This document shows, piece after piece, positions 22,579 through 30,448 of a stretch of 51,164 nucleotides of DNA. The notes beneath the pieces were generated by a model. The model was not told the origin of the DNA and ran no database searches. It saw only the letters and a program-made list of their open reading frames with translations. A program made the translations under genes and the position numbers. Origin of the DNA: Ruminococcus sp. (lineage in GTDB: Bacteria; Bacillota; Clostridia; Oscillospirales; Ruminococcaceae); the NCBI GenBank assembly GCA_017471405.1, contig JAFUTK010000043.1, positions 1-51,164 on the forward strand, in the 5' to 3' direction. How positions within the stretch are numbered: position 1 is the stretch's first letter; each line of letters starts with the position of its first letter.

Positions 22579-24108
22579 TTATACATAATCTGACGGGTTA
22601 AGCGCCACACCGTTAAGTCTTATCTCAAAGTGCAGGTGAGGTCCTGTGGAGTAGCCTGTAGAGCCTACAGTACCCAGCACATCACCGGTGTTGACTACCT
22701 GTCCCACATAAGCGGTGATGCCCTCTGAGTGACCGTAGAGCGTCCACCATCCGTCGCCGTGGTCTACGATGCAATAGTTGCCGTAGCCTCCGCCGCAGCC
22801 GCAGCTGTAGTTCTTGCCGTAGTCGTGGGGACAGCCGTTCACGACTCTGATGACGGTTCCCGGGGCAGCAGCACATATCTTCGCACCCCTTATGCTGGGC
22901 GAGAAGATATCAATACCCTTATGGTATGCGCCCCATCTCCAGCCAACGCCGTAGCTTATGTAATAGAAGCCGGGGCAGGGCCAGGTGAACTGAGACTTCT
23001 GAGTATACCCGTAGCCGGAGTTGCTGAGACTGCCGGTGCTTCCAGGAGTGATGGTCGGGGTGGTGGGGGCGGTGTAGGATTGCTGCTGCTGTTGGAGCAA
23101 AGCCTGCTTCCTGGCCTCCTCCTCTTTACGCTTGCGTTCCTCTTCCTCCTTGCGCTTGCGCTCTTCCTCTTCCTTGCGCTTGCGTTCCTCTTCCTCCTGA
23201 CGCTTTCTTTCCTCCTCAGCAGCCTTATCCTTCTTGATCTGCTCCTGCTCCTCAAAGAGCTTCTGAAGATCATCTTCAAAGGCCTCCTGCTCGGCGGTTG
23301 CTTTATCCTTATTGGCAGCAAAGGTCTCCTTGTCCTTTTCAAGCTGCTCTATAACAGCTCTGCTCTGCAGGAAGAGGTCGTCAAGCTTGTCCCTCTGGGC
23401 CTCGTGCATTTCCTGCTGAGCGAGAAGGTCTTCCTTGTCAGCTTCTAGCTCCTGCTTTTCAGCCTCCAAAGCTGCCTCATCAGCCTCAAACTGGTTCTTC
23501 ATCTCGATGAGAGTATCTATCTGTCCGCTGTCGTGGTCGGCAACTCTCTTAACGAGCTCCAGCTTCATCAGCATATCGTAGAAGTCAGAGGCTCCCACAA
23601 GAATATCGGTATAGCTCTCGCTTCCCGCCACATACATTATCCTGATACGCTGCTTGAAGTCCTCGACGCCCTGAGAGATCTCCTCCTTCTTGGCGGCGAT
23701 GTCTATCTCCTTCTGGGCAATGCTCTCGGTGAGCTCGGTTATCCTTGTATTGAGGGCAACTATCGAGCTTTCCAAAGCTGTGATAGTCTCAGTAACAGTG
23801 TCTATCTGCGCCTCGATGGCGGCCTGATTGGCCTCCTCCTCATCGAGGTCGCCCTGAGTCAGAGCAATCTGCTCGTCCAGCTCTGCCTGCTTCTGTTCAA
23901 GCTCGGCCAGCTTTTCCTTTGCCTGCTCTATCTCGTTAGCCTTTTCCTCCGCCTGTCTTTCCAGCTCTGCTATCTTTTCATCGGTGGAGCTAGCGCTGGC
24001 GATATCTCTTGCGATCAGCGGGTCATTTCCCGACGCAGTAACGGTGAACACCGTCACGACAGCAGCCGCAAGGGCGATGAATCGTTTAAGTGTACCTGTC
24101 CTTTTCAT
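22579..24108 (-). CDS. Secreted M23 peptidoglycan hydrolase with coiled coil (CwlO/PcsB/EnvC-like), paralogue 2
   Basis: 509 residues; GGAGG precedes ATG 24108. Signal peptide to about 27, coiled coil about 40-340 with the FtsX-interaction-like segment SYTDILVGASDFYDMLMKLELVKRVADHD, then repeats of EEERKRKEE type (about 300-335), a Gln/Thr/Ser/Pro linker, and an M23 domain 375-509. Zinc ligands appear in YHKGIDI and HLHFEI. The insert CPHDYGKNYSCGCGG near 423 matches paralogue 1. The protein differs from paralogue 1 in lacking the acidic N-terminal linker. It directly follows ftsX (70 bases), the arrangement expected for an FtsEX effector. Confidence 0.94.
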   Translation of the reverse strand: MKRTGTLKRFIALAAAVVTVFTVTASGNDPLIARDIASASSTDEKIAELERQAEEKANEIEQAKEKLAELEQKQAELDEQIALTQGDLDEEEANQAAIEAQIDTVTETITALESSIVALNTRITELTESIAQKEIDIAAKKEEISQGVEDFKQRIRIMYVAGSESYTDILVGASDFYDMLMKLELVKRVADHDSGQIDTLIEMKNQFEADEAALEAEKQELEADKEDLLAQQEMHEAQRDKLDDLFLQSRAVIEQLEKDKETFAANKDKATAEQEAFEDDLQKLFEEQEQIKKDKAAEEERKRQEEEERKRKEEEERKRKEEEERKRKEEEARKQALLQQQQQSYTAPTTPTITPGSTGSLSNSGYGYTQKSQFTWPCPGFYYISYGVGWRWGAYHKGIDIFSPSIRGAKICAAAPGTVIRVVNGCPHDYGKNYSCGCGGGYGNYCIVDHGDGWWTLYGHSEGITAYVGQVVNTGDVLGTVGSTGYSTGPHLHFEIRLNGVALNPSDYV

Positions 24109-24178
24109 TTCAGATCCTCCATAGAGATGTGCGGCATTATTTCTATCTCGCCGCGGTGAAAATTTTTACACAAATATT

Positions 24179-25084
24179 TTAAACCTTAAGATGCTTTCCT
24201 GTGCTGAACGAGGTGCCCAGCGCACCGATCAGCGCTCCAGTCGCCGCATATGCGATAGCTATACGAACAAAGAGCTGATCAAACGGGTAAAGATTGCTTA
24301 CACCCAGCACGCTCCAGAGCTTGAAGTCATCGTTGAAGATGTTGTAAATGCCCTCGTATGCGAACTTGGTGAGCAGCAGAGCTCCTCCCGCGGCAAGTAT
24401 TCCCACTACCATACCCTCAATGAAGAAGGGTATCCTGATAAAGCTGTTCTTCGCTCCGACGTATTTCATTATATTTATCTCTTTGCGTCTGGCGAAAACG
24501 CTGGCTCTGGTGGTGTTGGAGATGATAATGAGGCACACGATTATCAGAGCCACAACGATAGCTCCGGAGATGATTCCCATAACTCTCCTTATACTGATGA
24601 GCACATCGGTGAACGCCGTAGGCGACCGGGTGGACTCAACGTTTGCAAAGGTGTCGATCTGAGTGATGGTCTCGGTCATTCTCTTTATATCTATGACCGT
24701 AAGGCGGAAGGTGTCAGGCAGGGGGTTCTCATCGGCATAGCGGAAGAGGTCTCTTTCCTCATCGGTCATGCCCTCCATCATATTCTCCCAGGCCTTATCC
24801 TTTGAATAGAACTCAACACCGCTGACATTGGGGAGGGCTGCGATATTCTTTTGCAGCTGGTCGATATCCTCCTGTGAGATGCCGTCCCTTATCTGAACGA
24901 CCACCTCGCTCTTATCCTCAATGCCGCCGATTATTCTGTCGATGTTTATCCACAGCAGCACCGAAACTCCAACCATAAGAAGTGAAACGAGCATAATGCA
25001 AAAGCTTGCAAAGCTCATCATCCTGTTTTTCCAGATACCCTTAAAGCCCTGATGGACAAGGTATCTCATACTACTTATTCTCAT
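24179..25084 (-). CDS. ftsX: Cell division protein FtsX
   Basis: 301 residues with four membrane helices: one at about 24-48 and three after residue 170, with a large extracellular loop between helices 1 and 2 (EVVVQIRDGISQEDIDQL, YSKDKAWENMMEGM) and the conserved SNTTRASVFARRKEINIMKYVGA segment before helix 3. FtsX transmits ATP hydrolysis by FtsE to extracellular wall hydrolases. Start at 25084 follows AGGAGG; the first 14 bases overlap ftsE. Downstream lie two M23 coiled-coil proteins, its likely effectors. Confidence 0.97.
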   Translation of the reverse strand: MRISSMRYLVHQGFKGIWKNRMMSFASFCIMLVSLLMVGVSVLLWINIDRIIGGIEDKSEVVVQIRDGISQEDIDQLQKNIAALPNVSGVEFYSKDKAWENMMEGMTDEERDLFRYADENPLPDTFRLTVIDIKRMTETITQIDTFANVESTRSPTAFTDVLISIRRVMGIISGAIVVALIIVCLIIISNTTRASVFARRKEINIMKYVGAKNSFIRIPFFIEGMVVGILAAGGALLLTKFAYEGIYNIFNDDFKLWSVLGVSNLYPFDQLFVRIAIAYAATGALIGALGTSFSTGKHLKV

Positions 25085-25757
25085 TGGTGCCTCCTATAAC
25101 TTCATCGAAGGCGATAGAGCCGCTGTTGATATTTATTATGCGTCCGCCGAAATGACGGACAAGGTCATGCTCATGAGTTACCATAAGAATGGTGGTCCCG
25201 CACTCGTTAATGCCCTTGAGCAGTCCCACTATCTCGTAGGAAAGCGCGGGGTCGATATTACCGGTAGGCTCGTCCGCGATGATGAGCTTGGGGTCGTTGA
25301 CCAGCGCTCTTGCCAGCGCAACTCTCTGCTGTTCGCCGCCGGAAAGCTCCGTCGGGTAGGATTTAGCCTTATGCGAAAGTCCCACAAGGTTGATAACATA
25401 AGGAACGCGGCTGCGGATATACTTCGCGGGCGCGTCAATAACGCGCAGCACGAATGCAACATTGTCATAGACCGTCATCGTAGGGATAAGCCTGAAATCC
25501 TGGAACACAACTCCGATGGTGCGCCGCAGTGCCGGCACCTTTCTGCGCCTCAGCTTGCGCAGGTTGAAGCCGTTTACCACCACCTCGCCGGAGGTAGCGT
25601 CTATCTCCTTTAGTATGAGCTTGATAAGGGTAGACTTACCGGCTCCGGAGGGGCCTACCACGAAGGCAAAGTCGCCGTCGTTGACAGTCAGATTGATCTT
25701 GTTGAGTGCATCGACACCACTTGAATAGGTGACGGACACATCCTTGAATTCTACCAA
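25071..25757 (-). CDS. ftsE: Cell division ATP-binding protein FtsE
   Basis: 228 residues, an ABC ATPase: Walker A GPSGAGKST (about 36-44), Q-loop VVFQDFRL, signature LSGGEQQR, Walker B LIIADEPTGNID and H-loop VTHEHD, all intact. It pairs with FtsX to form a mechanotransmission complex rather than a transporter. The start is TTG at 25757; the N-terminus VEFKDVSVTY aligns with the family, and only a weak GGCGGTG precedes it. The PucR-type regulator lies upstream in the same direction, separated by a terminator at 25805-25841. Confidence 0.97.
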   Translation of the reverse strand: MVEFKDVSVTYSSGVDALNKINLTVNDGDFAFVVGPSGAGKSTLIKLILKEIDATSGEVVVNGFNLRKLRRRKVPALRRTIGVVFQDFRLIPTMTVYDNVAFVLRVIDAPAKYIRSRVPYVINLVGLSHKAKSYPTELSGGEQQRVALARALVNDPKLIIADEPTGNIDPALSYEIVGLLKGINECGTTILMVTHEHDLVRHFGGRIININSGSIAFDEVIGGTNENK

Positions 25758-25804
25758 GAGAAATACACCGCCTTATATATTTGGTGCTGCGGGACTCGTG
25801 ACGC

Positions 25805-25841
25805 TAAAAAATCGGTCGGGCTTTTTACGCCCGACCCCGAT
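25805..25841 (-). terminator. Terminator of the PucR-type regulator gene
   Basis: Minus strand GTCGGGC, loop GTAAAAA, GCCCGAC plus flanking CGA pairing, then TTTTTT. It begins 11 bases past the regulator stop. Confidence 0.85.
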
Positions 25842-25851
25842 TTGTTTTAGC

Positions 25852-26937
25852 TTAGAACTTGACCGGATTGGCGGACAAGTATTTCTTGACCATAAGTGCG
25901 ATCTTAAAGATGATTGCATGATCGAACTCACGAAGGTCGAGACCCGTTAGCTTTTTGATCTTTTCAAGTCTGTAGACCAGAGTGTTTCTGTGAACGAACA
26001 GCTTTCTCGAGGTCTCCGAAACGTTCAGGTTGTTCTCAAAGAACTTCTGGATCGTGAACAGCGTTTCGTGGTCGAGAGATTCTATCGAGCCCTTCTTGAA
26101 CACTTCCTTTAAGAAGGTCTCACAGAGAGTAGTAGGCAGGTGATAGATGAGCCTTGCGATACCCAGGTTATCGTAAGAAACGATGACCTTATCGGTATCA
26201 AATACCTTGCCGACCTCAAGAGCGATCTGCGCTTCCTTGAAGCTTCTTGCAAGGTCTCTTACGCCCTCAACTACCGTACCAATGCCGACATTAACTCTGG
26301 TATAGAACTCGCCGCTGAGCGTATCCGAGATAGATCTTGCCAGCTTTTCAAGATCGCGGGGCTCAACGCCTGCAGCAACCTCCTTGACCAGCACAATATC
26401 GCTCTCGGTGATATTAAACACAAAGTCCTTATTCTTGTCGGGGAAAAGATTTTGTATTACGTCGAACGCAGAAACGTCATTGGCAGCGATGATCCTGATA
26501 AGGAGCGCCACGCGAGAGGTATCAGAGCTGAAGTGCAGCTCTCTTGCCTTTACGTGGATATCGCCGGGAAGGACGTTGTCCAGCACGACATTTTTTATAA
26601 AGTTGTTTCTGTCATACTTCTCGTCGTAGTACTGCTTGATGCTCGAAAGGGTGATGGCAAGTATGCTGGCATACTTTGCAGCCACCTCGTCGGTACCCTC
26701 AACAAAGACGGCATAATCCGGCTTCATAAGAGCGCCAAAGGGCTTGTAGGTGTATCCGTCACGAACAAAGATGTCGTGAGAATCACTCAGGTCAAAGGAC
26801 ACGAACTCATTGGTAGTGCCGACCTGTGCAAGCTCCGAGCAAGCGATGATGGTAGCGGTCTCATCAATTACACCAATGGTGCAGTCGATGGTATCTCTCA
26901 TCTGGTGAACTACGCTCTGAAATAATCTGTTAGACAT
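25852..26937 (-). CDS. PucR/CdaR-type transcriptional regulator
   Basis: 361 residues. The N-terminal third looks like a ligand-sensing domain (GVIDETATIIACSELAQVG), a GGDEF-like middle region follows (RVNVGIGTVVEGVRDLARSFKEAQIALEVG), and the C-terminus is a PucR-type HTH: FFENNLNVSETSRKLFVHRNTLVYRLEKIKKLTGLDL at about 305-341. CdaR/PucR regulators respond to small metabolites (sugar acids, purines), but the ligand here is unknown. It has its own promoter with an 11-bp inverted repeat on either side and a terminator, so it is monocistronic although next to ftsEX. Confidence 0.88.
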   Translation of the reverse strand: MSNRLFQSVVHQMRDTIDCTIGVIDETATIIACSELAQVGTTNEFVSFDLSDSHDIFVRDGYTYKPFGALMKPDYAVFVEGTDEVAAKYASILAITLSSIKQYYDEKYDRNNFIKNVVLDNVLPGDIHVKARELHFSSDTSRVALLIRIIAANDVSAFDVIQNLFPDKNKDFVFNITESDIVLVKEVAAGVEPRDLEKLARSISDTLSGEFYTRVNVGIGTVVEGVRDLARSFKEAQIALEVGKVFDTDKVIVSYDNLGIARLIYHLPTTLCETFLKEVFKKGSIESLDHETLFTIQKFFENNLNVSETSRKLFVHRNTLVYRLEKIKKLTGLDLREFDHAIIFKIALMVKKYLSANPVKF

Positions 26938-26952
26938 AATTTATCCCCTCTA

Positions 26953-27030
26953 CTTGCAAATTTTAGACCGTGTTTTTTTGAGATAGTCTTTACAGAATAC
27001 ATTATAACAAAAAACGCTGAAATTTGCAAG
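26953..27030 (-). promoter_or_regulatory. Promoter of the PucR-type regulator flanked by an inverted repeat
   Basis: Minus strand TTGCAA (27029-27024), 17-bp spacer, TATAAT (27006-27001). CTTGCAAATTT at 26953-26963 and AAATTTGCAAG at 27020-27030 are exact inverted copies: one covers the -35, the other lies in the leader. Nothing else is evident between 27031 and 27364. Confidence 0.7.
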
Positions 27031-27364
27031 GGGTTTATAGTAAAAATGTTCAAAAAAGTTTTTCGGGCGTTAAAACCCGCTAAACCCGGACTGAACTTAT
27101 TACAAATTGTAACACATTTCACCGGTTATTGTGTGAACAAATTGTTAAATCCCGCAGTTTTTCGGCCTCTGATTACGGGATTTTGTCATAAACCGCGGTA
27201 AAACAGTTACTTTTCTGTAATTTTTAAATTTTTTGTAAACGCGGCGCTTATGTCCGTTTTTTCAGACTAAAAACTCTGCCAGAGCAAATAAACCGCCGAT
27301 ATAGGCGTCTTGCAGGGCGATTATTCGTCATATACACCAAAAACAATCCGACCACCTTGCGGGC

Positions 27365-27393
27365 TTGAAAATCTCGGCATTATATGATAGAAT
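27365..27393 (+). promoter_or_regulatory. Sigma-A promoter of rimM-trmD
   Basis: TTGAAA (27365-27370), 17-bp spacer, TAGAAT (27388-27393), about 35 bases before the rimM ribosome site. Confidence 0.8.
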
Positions 27394-27433
27394 GATAATA
27401 TCAAATTCGGAATTAAAAATAAAGGAGAGGCTT

Positions 27434-27934
27434 ATGAAGCAATATCTCGAGATAGGCAAGATTGTGTCCGTATTCGGGCTCAAGGGAGAGGTCAAGGTGC
27501 AGCCCTGGTGCGACTCCCCGGAGCTGCTCTGCGAATTCGACACCCTCTACTGGAAGAGCGGCACCCCCGTCAAGGTCGAGAGGGCAAGAGTGCAGAAAAA
27601 TATCGTGGTGATGAAGCTTTCCGGCTGCGATACTGTTGAGGAGGCCCAGAAGCTGCGGGGGCGAGTGCTCTATATGAACAGAGACGACGTAGAGCTTGAA
27701 GATGGCTCCTACTTCGTGCAGGACCTCATCGGAATGAAGGTCCTCGACGCTGTAAGCGGCGAGGAATACGGCGAGCTCACAGAGGTCAGCAAGACCGGCG
27801 CCAACGATGTTTACCACATCAAGTCCCCGGAGGGCAAGATGTACTATATCCCCGCCATCCCCGATGTGGTCAAGGAAACGGATATAGAGGGACAGGTAAT
27901 GAAGATAACTCCCCTGCCGGGGTTGTTTGACTGA
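27434..27934 (+). CDS. rimM: Ribosome maturation factor RimM
   Basis: 166 residues. The N-terminal RimM beta-barrel (EIGKIVSVFGLKGEVKVQPWCD) is followed by a PRC-barrel domain (DLIGMKVLDAVSGEEYGEL, YYIPAIPDVVKETDIEGQVMKI). RimM binds ribosomal protein S19 and helps mature the 30S head. The ATG at 27434 follows AAAGGAGAGG; the longer frame starts in the -35 box. trmD begins 8 bases downstream. The usual rpsP and rplS partners are not adjacent. Confidence 0.96.
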   Translation: MKQYLEIGKIVSVFGLKGEVKVQPWCDSPELLCEFDTLYWKSGTPVKVERARVQKNIVVMKLSGCDTVEEAQKLRGRVLYMNRDDVELEDGSYFVQDLIGMKVLDAVSGEEYGELTEVSKTGANDVYHIKSPEGKMYYIPAIPDVVKETDIEGQVMKITPLPGLFD

Positions 27935-27942
27935 GGTGTGCT

Positions 27943-28692
27943 ATGAGATTTGACATTGCAACACTTTTCCCGGATATGCTGGAGAGCTACCTCTCCCAGA
28001 GCATAATGGGCAGGTCTAGGGCAAAGGGGCTTTTCGAGGCGGAGTGCCATAACATCAGGGATTACACCCTCGACAAGCATCGCCGCGTTGACGACACCCC
28101 CTACTCCGAGCGGCAAGGAATGTTGATGCAGTGCGAGCCCATCTACCGCTGCTGGCAGGCTATATGCAATATGACCCGCTCCCAGCCCCACGTCATCTAT
28201 ATGTCCCCTCAGGGAAGGACGCTTACCCAGCAGCGCTGCCGGGAGCTTTCCCAAATGGAGCACATTATGATACTCTGCGGCCACTACGAGGGCGTTGACC
28301 AGCGCATACTTGACAGGATAGTTGACGAGGAGATATCCGTCGGGGACTATGTGCTCACCGGCGGCGAGCTGCCGGCGCTGATACTTGTGGACAGCGTTGT
28401 GAGGCTTTTGGACGGCGTTCTCGCCGAGCCCGACTGCTTCGAGGACGAAAGCCACTGGAACGGCCTGCTGGAATACCCCCAGTACACCCGCCCGGAGGTC
28501 TGGGAGGGAGAACGGGTGCCGGAGGTGCTGCTTTCGGGGCATCACGCGAATATTTTAAAGTGGCGGCACCAGCAGGCGCTGATAAATACTGCCAAAAAGC
28601 GCCCCGAGCTGCTCACCGATTATCCCCTCTCCGACGAGGATTTGTCTATTATCACTAACAGCGTGGGCAATTTCTACAATAAAAAAATTTGA
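27943..28692 (+). CDS. trmD: tRNA (guanine-N1-)-methyltransferase with an altered GGG loop
   Basis: 249 residues. TrmD methylates G37 of tRNAs with SAM and forms a trefoil knot. Knot segments are intact: VIYMSPQGRTL, ILCGHYEGVDQRI and SVGDYVLTGGELPAL, followed by YPQYTRPEVWEGERVPEVLLSGHH. The segment normally DDxPYGGGxGM reads DDTPYSERQGM (about 51-60), so the three glycines are lost, though the frame is intact on both sides. It is the second gene of the rimM operon, with no rplS after it; a 290-base AT-rich gap follows. Confidence 0.95.
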   Translation: MRFDIATLFPDMLESYLSQSIMGRSRAKGLFEAECHNIRDYTLDKHRRVDDTPYSERQGMLMQCEPIYRCWQAICNMTRSQPHVIYMSPQGRTLTQQRCRELSQMEHIMILCGHYEGVDQRILDRIVDEEISVGDYVLTGGELPALILVDSVVRLLDGVLAEPDCFEDESHWNGLLEYPQYTRPEVWEGERVPEVLLSGHHANILKWRHQQALINTAKKRPELLTDYPLSDEDLSIITNSVGNFYNKKI

Positions 28693-28864
28693 GTGAAATC
28701 GAATTTTAATTTTTTGCATACAAATGTTACGCGATTTTGTCTAAAGTGTCTCACTGAATTAATAATTTTTGCGCAGATTGCACAACTGTAAACATTTCTT
28801 AAACGATGTAATTGGCAAACCGCCAAAAAAACTACAAAAAAAGTGTGTTTGGTGATAATTTGCG

Positions 28865-28893
28865 TTGACGTTGCCGGGGTTGTCCTGTATAAT
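28865..28893 (+). promoter_or_regulatory. Sigma-A promoter of the HPr gene
   Basis: TTGACG (28865-28870), 17-bp spacer, TATAAT (28888-28893). The preceding 28693-28860 is AT-rich with no gene seen. Confidence 0.85.
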
Positions 28894-28980
28894 ATAGTTA
28901 TAGAAGTTATAAAAGGGTTATTCGTTATCCGCAGGAGCACAGAACTCACGCGGAAATCTAATGAATGGAGAGATCAAATT

Positions 28981-29253
28981 ATGTTCGTAAAAGACGTTGT
29001 AGTTCAGAATCAGGTAGGTCTTCACGCTCGTCCGGCTACATTCTTCATCCAGAAGGCTAACGAGTTCAAGAGCTCTATCTGGATCGAGAAGGAAGAGAGA
29101 AGAGTAAACGCCAAGAGCCTTCTTGGTATCCTCTCACTCGGTATTGTAGGCGGCACCACCATCAGGATCATCGCTGACGGCTCCGATGAGCAGGCAGCAG
29201 TTGAGGGTCTGGTTGAGCTGGTAGACAGCGGCTTCTCCGAGGACGCAAGATAA
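28981..29253 (+). CDS. ptsH: Phosphocarrier protein HPr
   Basis: 90 residues from ATG 28981 (GGAGAG upstream). The active-site region VGLHARPATFF has the phosphorylatable His15 equivalent, and NAKSLLGILSLGI carries the Ser46 equivalent used by HPr kinase. The presence of the His argues for HPr rather than Crh. It relays phosphate from Enzyme I to PTS permeases and, when Ser-phosphorylated, acts with CcpA in catabolite repression. Enzyme I is not next door. The gene is monocistronic with its own promoter and terminator. Confidence 0.95.
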   Translation: MFVKDVVVQNQVGLHARPATFFIQKANEFKSSIWIEKEERRVNAKSLLGILSLGIVGGTTIRIIADGSDEQAAVEGLVELVDSGFSEDAR

Positions 29254-29271
29254 ATAAAGACTTAAAAAACA

Positions 29272-29299
29272 CACCCGCAGCAATGCGGGTGCTTTTTTT
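29272..29299 (+). terminator. Terminator of the HPr gene
   Basis: CACCCGCA (29272-29279), loop GCAA, TGCGGGTG (29284-29291), then C and seven T. Confidence 0.92.
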
Positions 29300-29308
29300 G
29301 CCGTAAAA

Positions 29309-29542
29309 TCACCTGGGCAGGATATTCGGAGTGCCGTATGGGAAGAGGTCCTTGTTCTCCTCATATTCCTCTGGGGTCATATCCGTACCGCTGGGGACAA
29401 GGCCGGTCATCTCGTTGGCGGAGGCGGCGCCGGAATCCATTCCCGTCCTGACGTCGGGAGCGTTTGGGTCGTACATCTCCTCGATGACGCGGTCCTTTTC
29501 ATCGTCGAACACTGCCTCATCAGGGCGCTTGTGCTTGCTCAT
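29309..29542 (-). CDS. Small acidic hypothetical protein
   Basis: 77 residues from ATG 29542 with AAGGAGATGATAGC upstream; the longer frame to 29638 would cross the opposite pyrK promoter. The protein is Asp/Glu- and Pro-rich (DEAVFDDEKDRVIEEMYDPNAPD, TPEEYEENKDLFPYG) and looks largely disordered. No family recognised. It sits alone between the convergent HPr gene and the divergent pyrK gene. Confidence 0.7.
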   Translation of the reverse strand: MSKHKRPDEAVFDDEKDRVIEEMYDPNAPDVRTGMDSGAASANEMTGLVPSGTDMTPEEYEENKDLFPYGTPNILPR

Positions 29543-29593
29543 GCTATCATCTCCTTTGAGGATAGTTTGCACAGGCAGGCTCCTTTTATACGG

Positions 29594-29622
29594 TTGACAC
29601 AGCGCACAAAATGCGATATAAT
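29594..29622 (+). promoter_or_regulatory. Consensus sigma-A promoter of pyrK-pyrD
   Basis: TTGACA (29594-29599), 17-bp spacer, TATAAT (29617-29622). The transcript should start near 29628-29631 with AAAGGGCACACGCCC, a 5'-terminal GGGC/GCCC hairpin (29631-29642). Confidence 0.9.
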
Positions 29623-29668
29623 CATTTAAAGGGCACACGCCCTATCCTCTAAAGAATGGAATGATAAA

Positions 29669-30448
29669 ATGTTCAAGCAAGGACTTTACCCGATAGTCAA
29701 AAAGACCGCTTCGGCCAAGGGGATATTCGATATCACCGTCCTCTGCCCGGAGATAGCAGAGCTGGCAGAGCCCGGGCAGTTCGCACAGCTGCTGGCGGAG
29801 GGCTTTTTCCTGCGCAGACCTATCTCTATCTGCGGGATAGACAAGGCTGCCGGCACTATAAGAATGGTATTTGAGGTGCGCGGCAGCGGCACCGAAAAAT
29901 TAGCAGAGCTCAATGTCGGCGAGAATATCGACATCATCGCTCCGCTGGGTCACGGCTTCACAAAAATCGACGGCAAGGCTGTCTGCGTGGGCGGAGGCAT
30001 CGGCACTCCCCCGATACTGGGCATCGCCTCTCTCTACGGCAGGGACGCCACAGTTGTCTCAGGCTTCCGCAATGCCGCCGCAGTTATCCTTCAGGAGGAC
30101 TTCAAGGCCGCCGGCTGCGAAACTGTCCTCTGCACCGATGACGGCTCAGCAGGTATCCATGGCTTTGTAACCACAGCCCTCGAGCAGCATTTACTGTCCA
30201 ATAAAACGGACATCATCTACGCCTGCGGCCCTACTCCTATGCTTAAGGCCATAGCGGCTATGGCTAAAAAATTCGGTGTGCGCTGCGAAGTATCCTTAGA
30301 GCAAAGAATGGCCTGCGGCGTGGGCGCCTGTCTGGGCTGCGCCTGCCGCACACTGCAAAGCGACACTAAAGCTCCTGTGGAGGTCTACAAGCACGTCTGC
30401 AAGGACGGCCCGGTATTTGACGCAAGGGAGGTAATTTTCGATGGCTGA
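29669..30448 (+). CDS. pyrK: Dihydroorotate dehydrogenase B, electron-transfer subunit
   Basis: 259 residues. An FAD-binding ferredoxin-reductase barrel (FFLRRPISICGID) is followed by an NAD-binding half (VCVGGGIGTPPILGIASLYG, IYACGPTPMLKAI) and a C-terminal 2Fe-2S motif with Cys in MACGVGACLGCACR. It passes electrons from PyrD to NAD+ in de novo pyrimidine synthesis. The stop overlaps the pyrD start by 8 bases. Other pyr genes are not in the window, and no PyrR attenuator is evident in the ~40-base leader. Confidence 0.97.
   Translation: MFKQGLYPIVKKTASAKGIFDITVLCPEIAELAEPGQFAQLLAEGFFLRRPISICGIDKAAGTIRMVFEVRGSGTEKLAELNVGENIDIIAPLGHGFTKIDGKAVCVGGGIGTPPILGIASLYGRDATVVSGFRNAAAVILQEDFKAAGCETVLCTDDGSAGIHGFVTTALEQHLLSNKTDIIYACGPTPMLKAIAAMAKKFGVRCEVSLEQRMACGVGACLGCACRTLQSDTKAPVEVYKHVCKDGPVFDAREVIFDG

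Noticed and set aside
22950-23220. Repeated CTTCCTCTTCCTTGCG-type DNA that resembles a short-repeat array
   Set aside because: These are codons of the EEERKRKEE protein repeat in the M23 gene, with no spacers; not a CRISPR array.
26910-27122. Small minus-strand ORF upstream of the PucR-type regulator
   Set aside because: Runs through the regulator's promoter and has no ribosome site.
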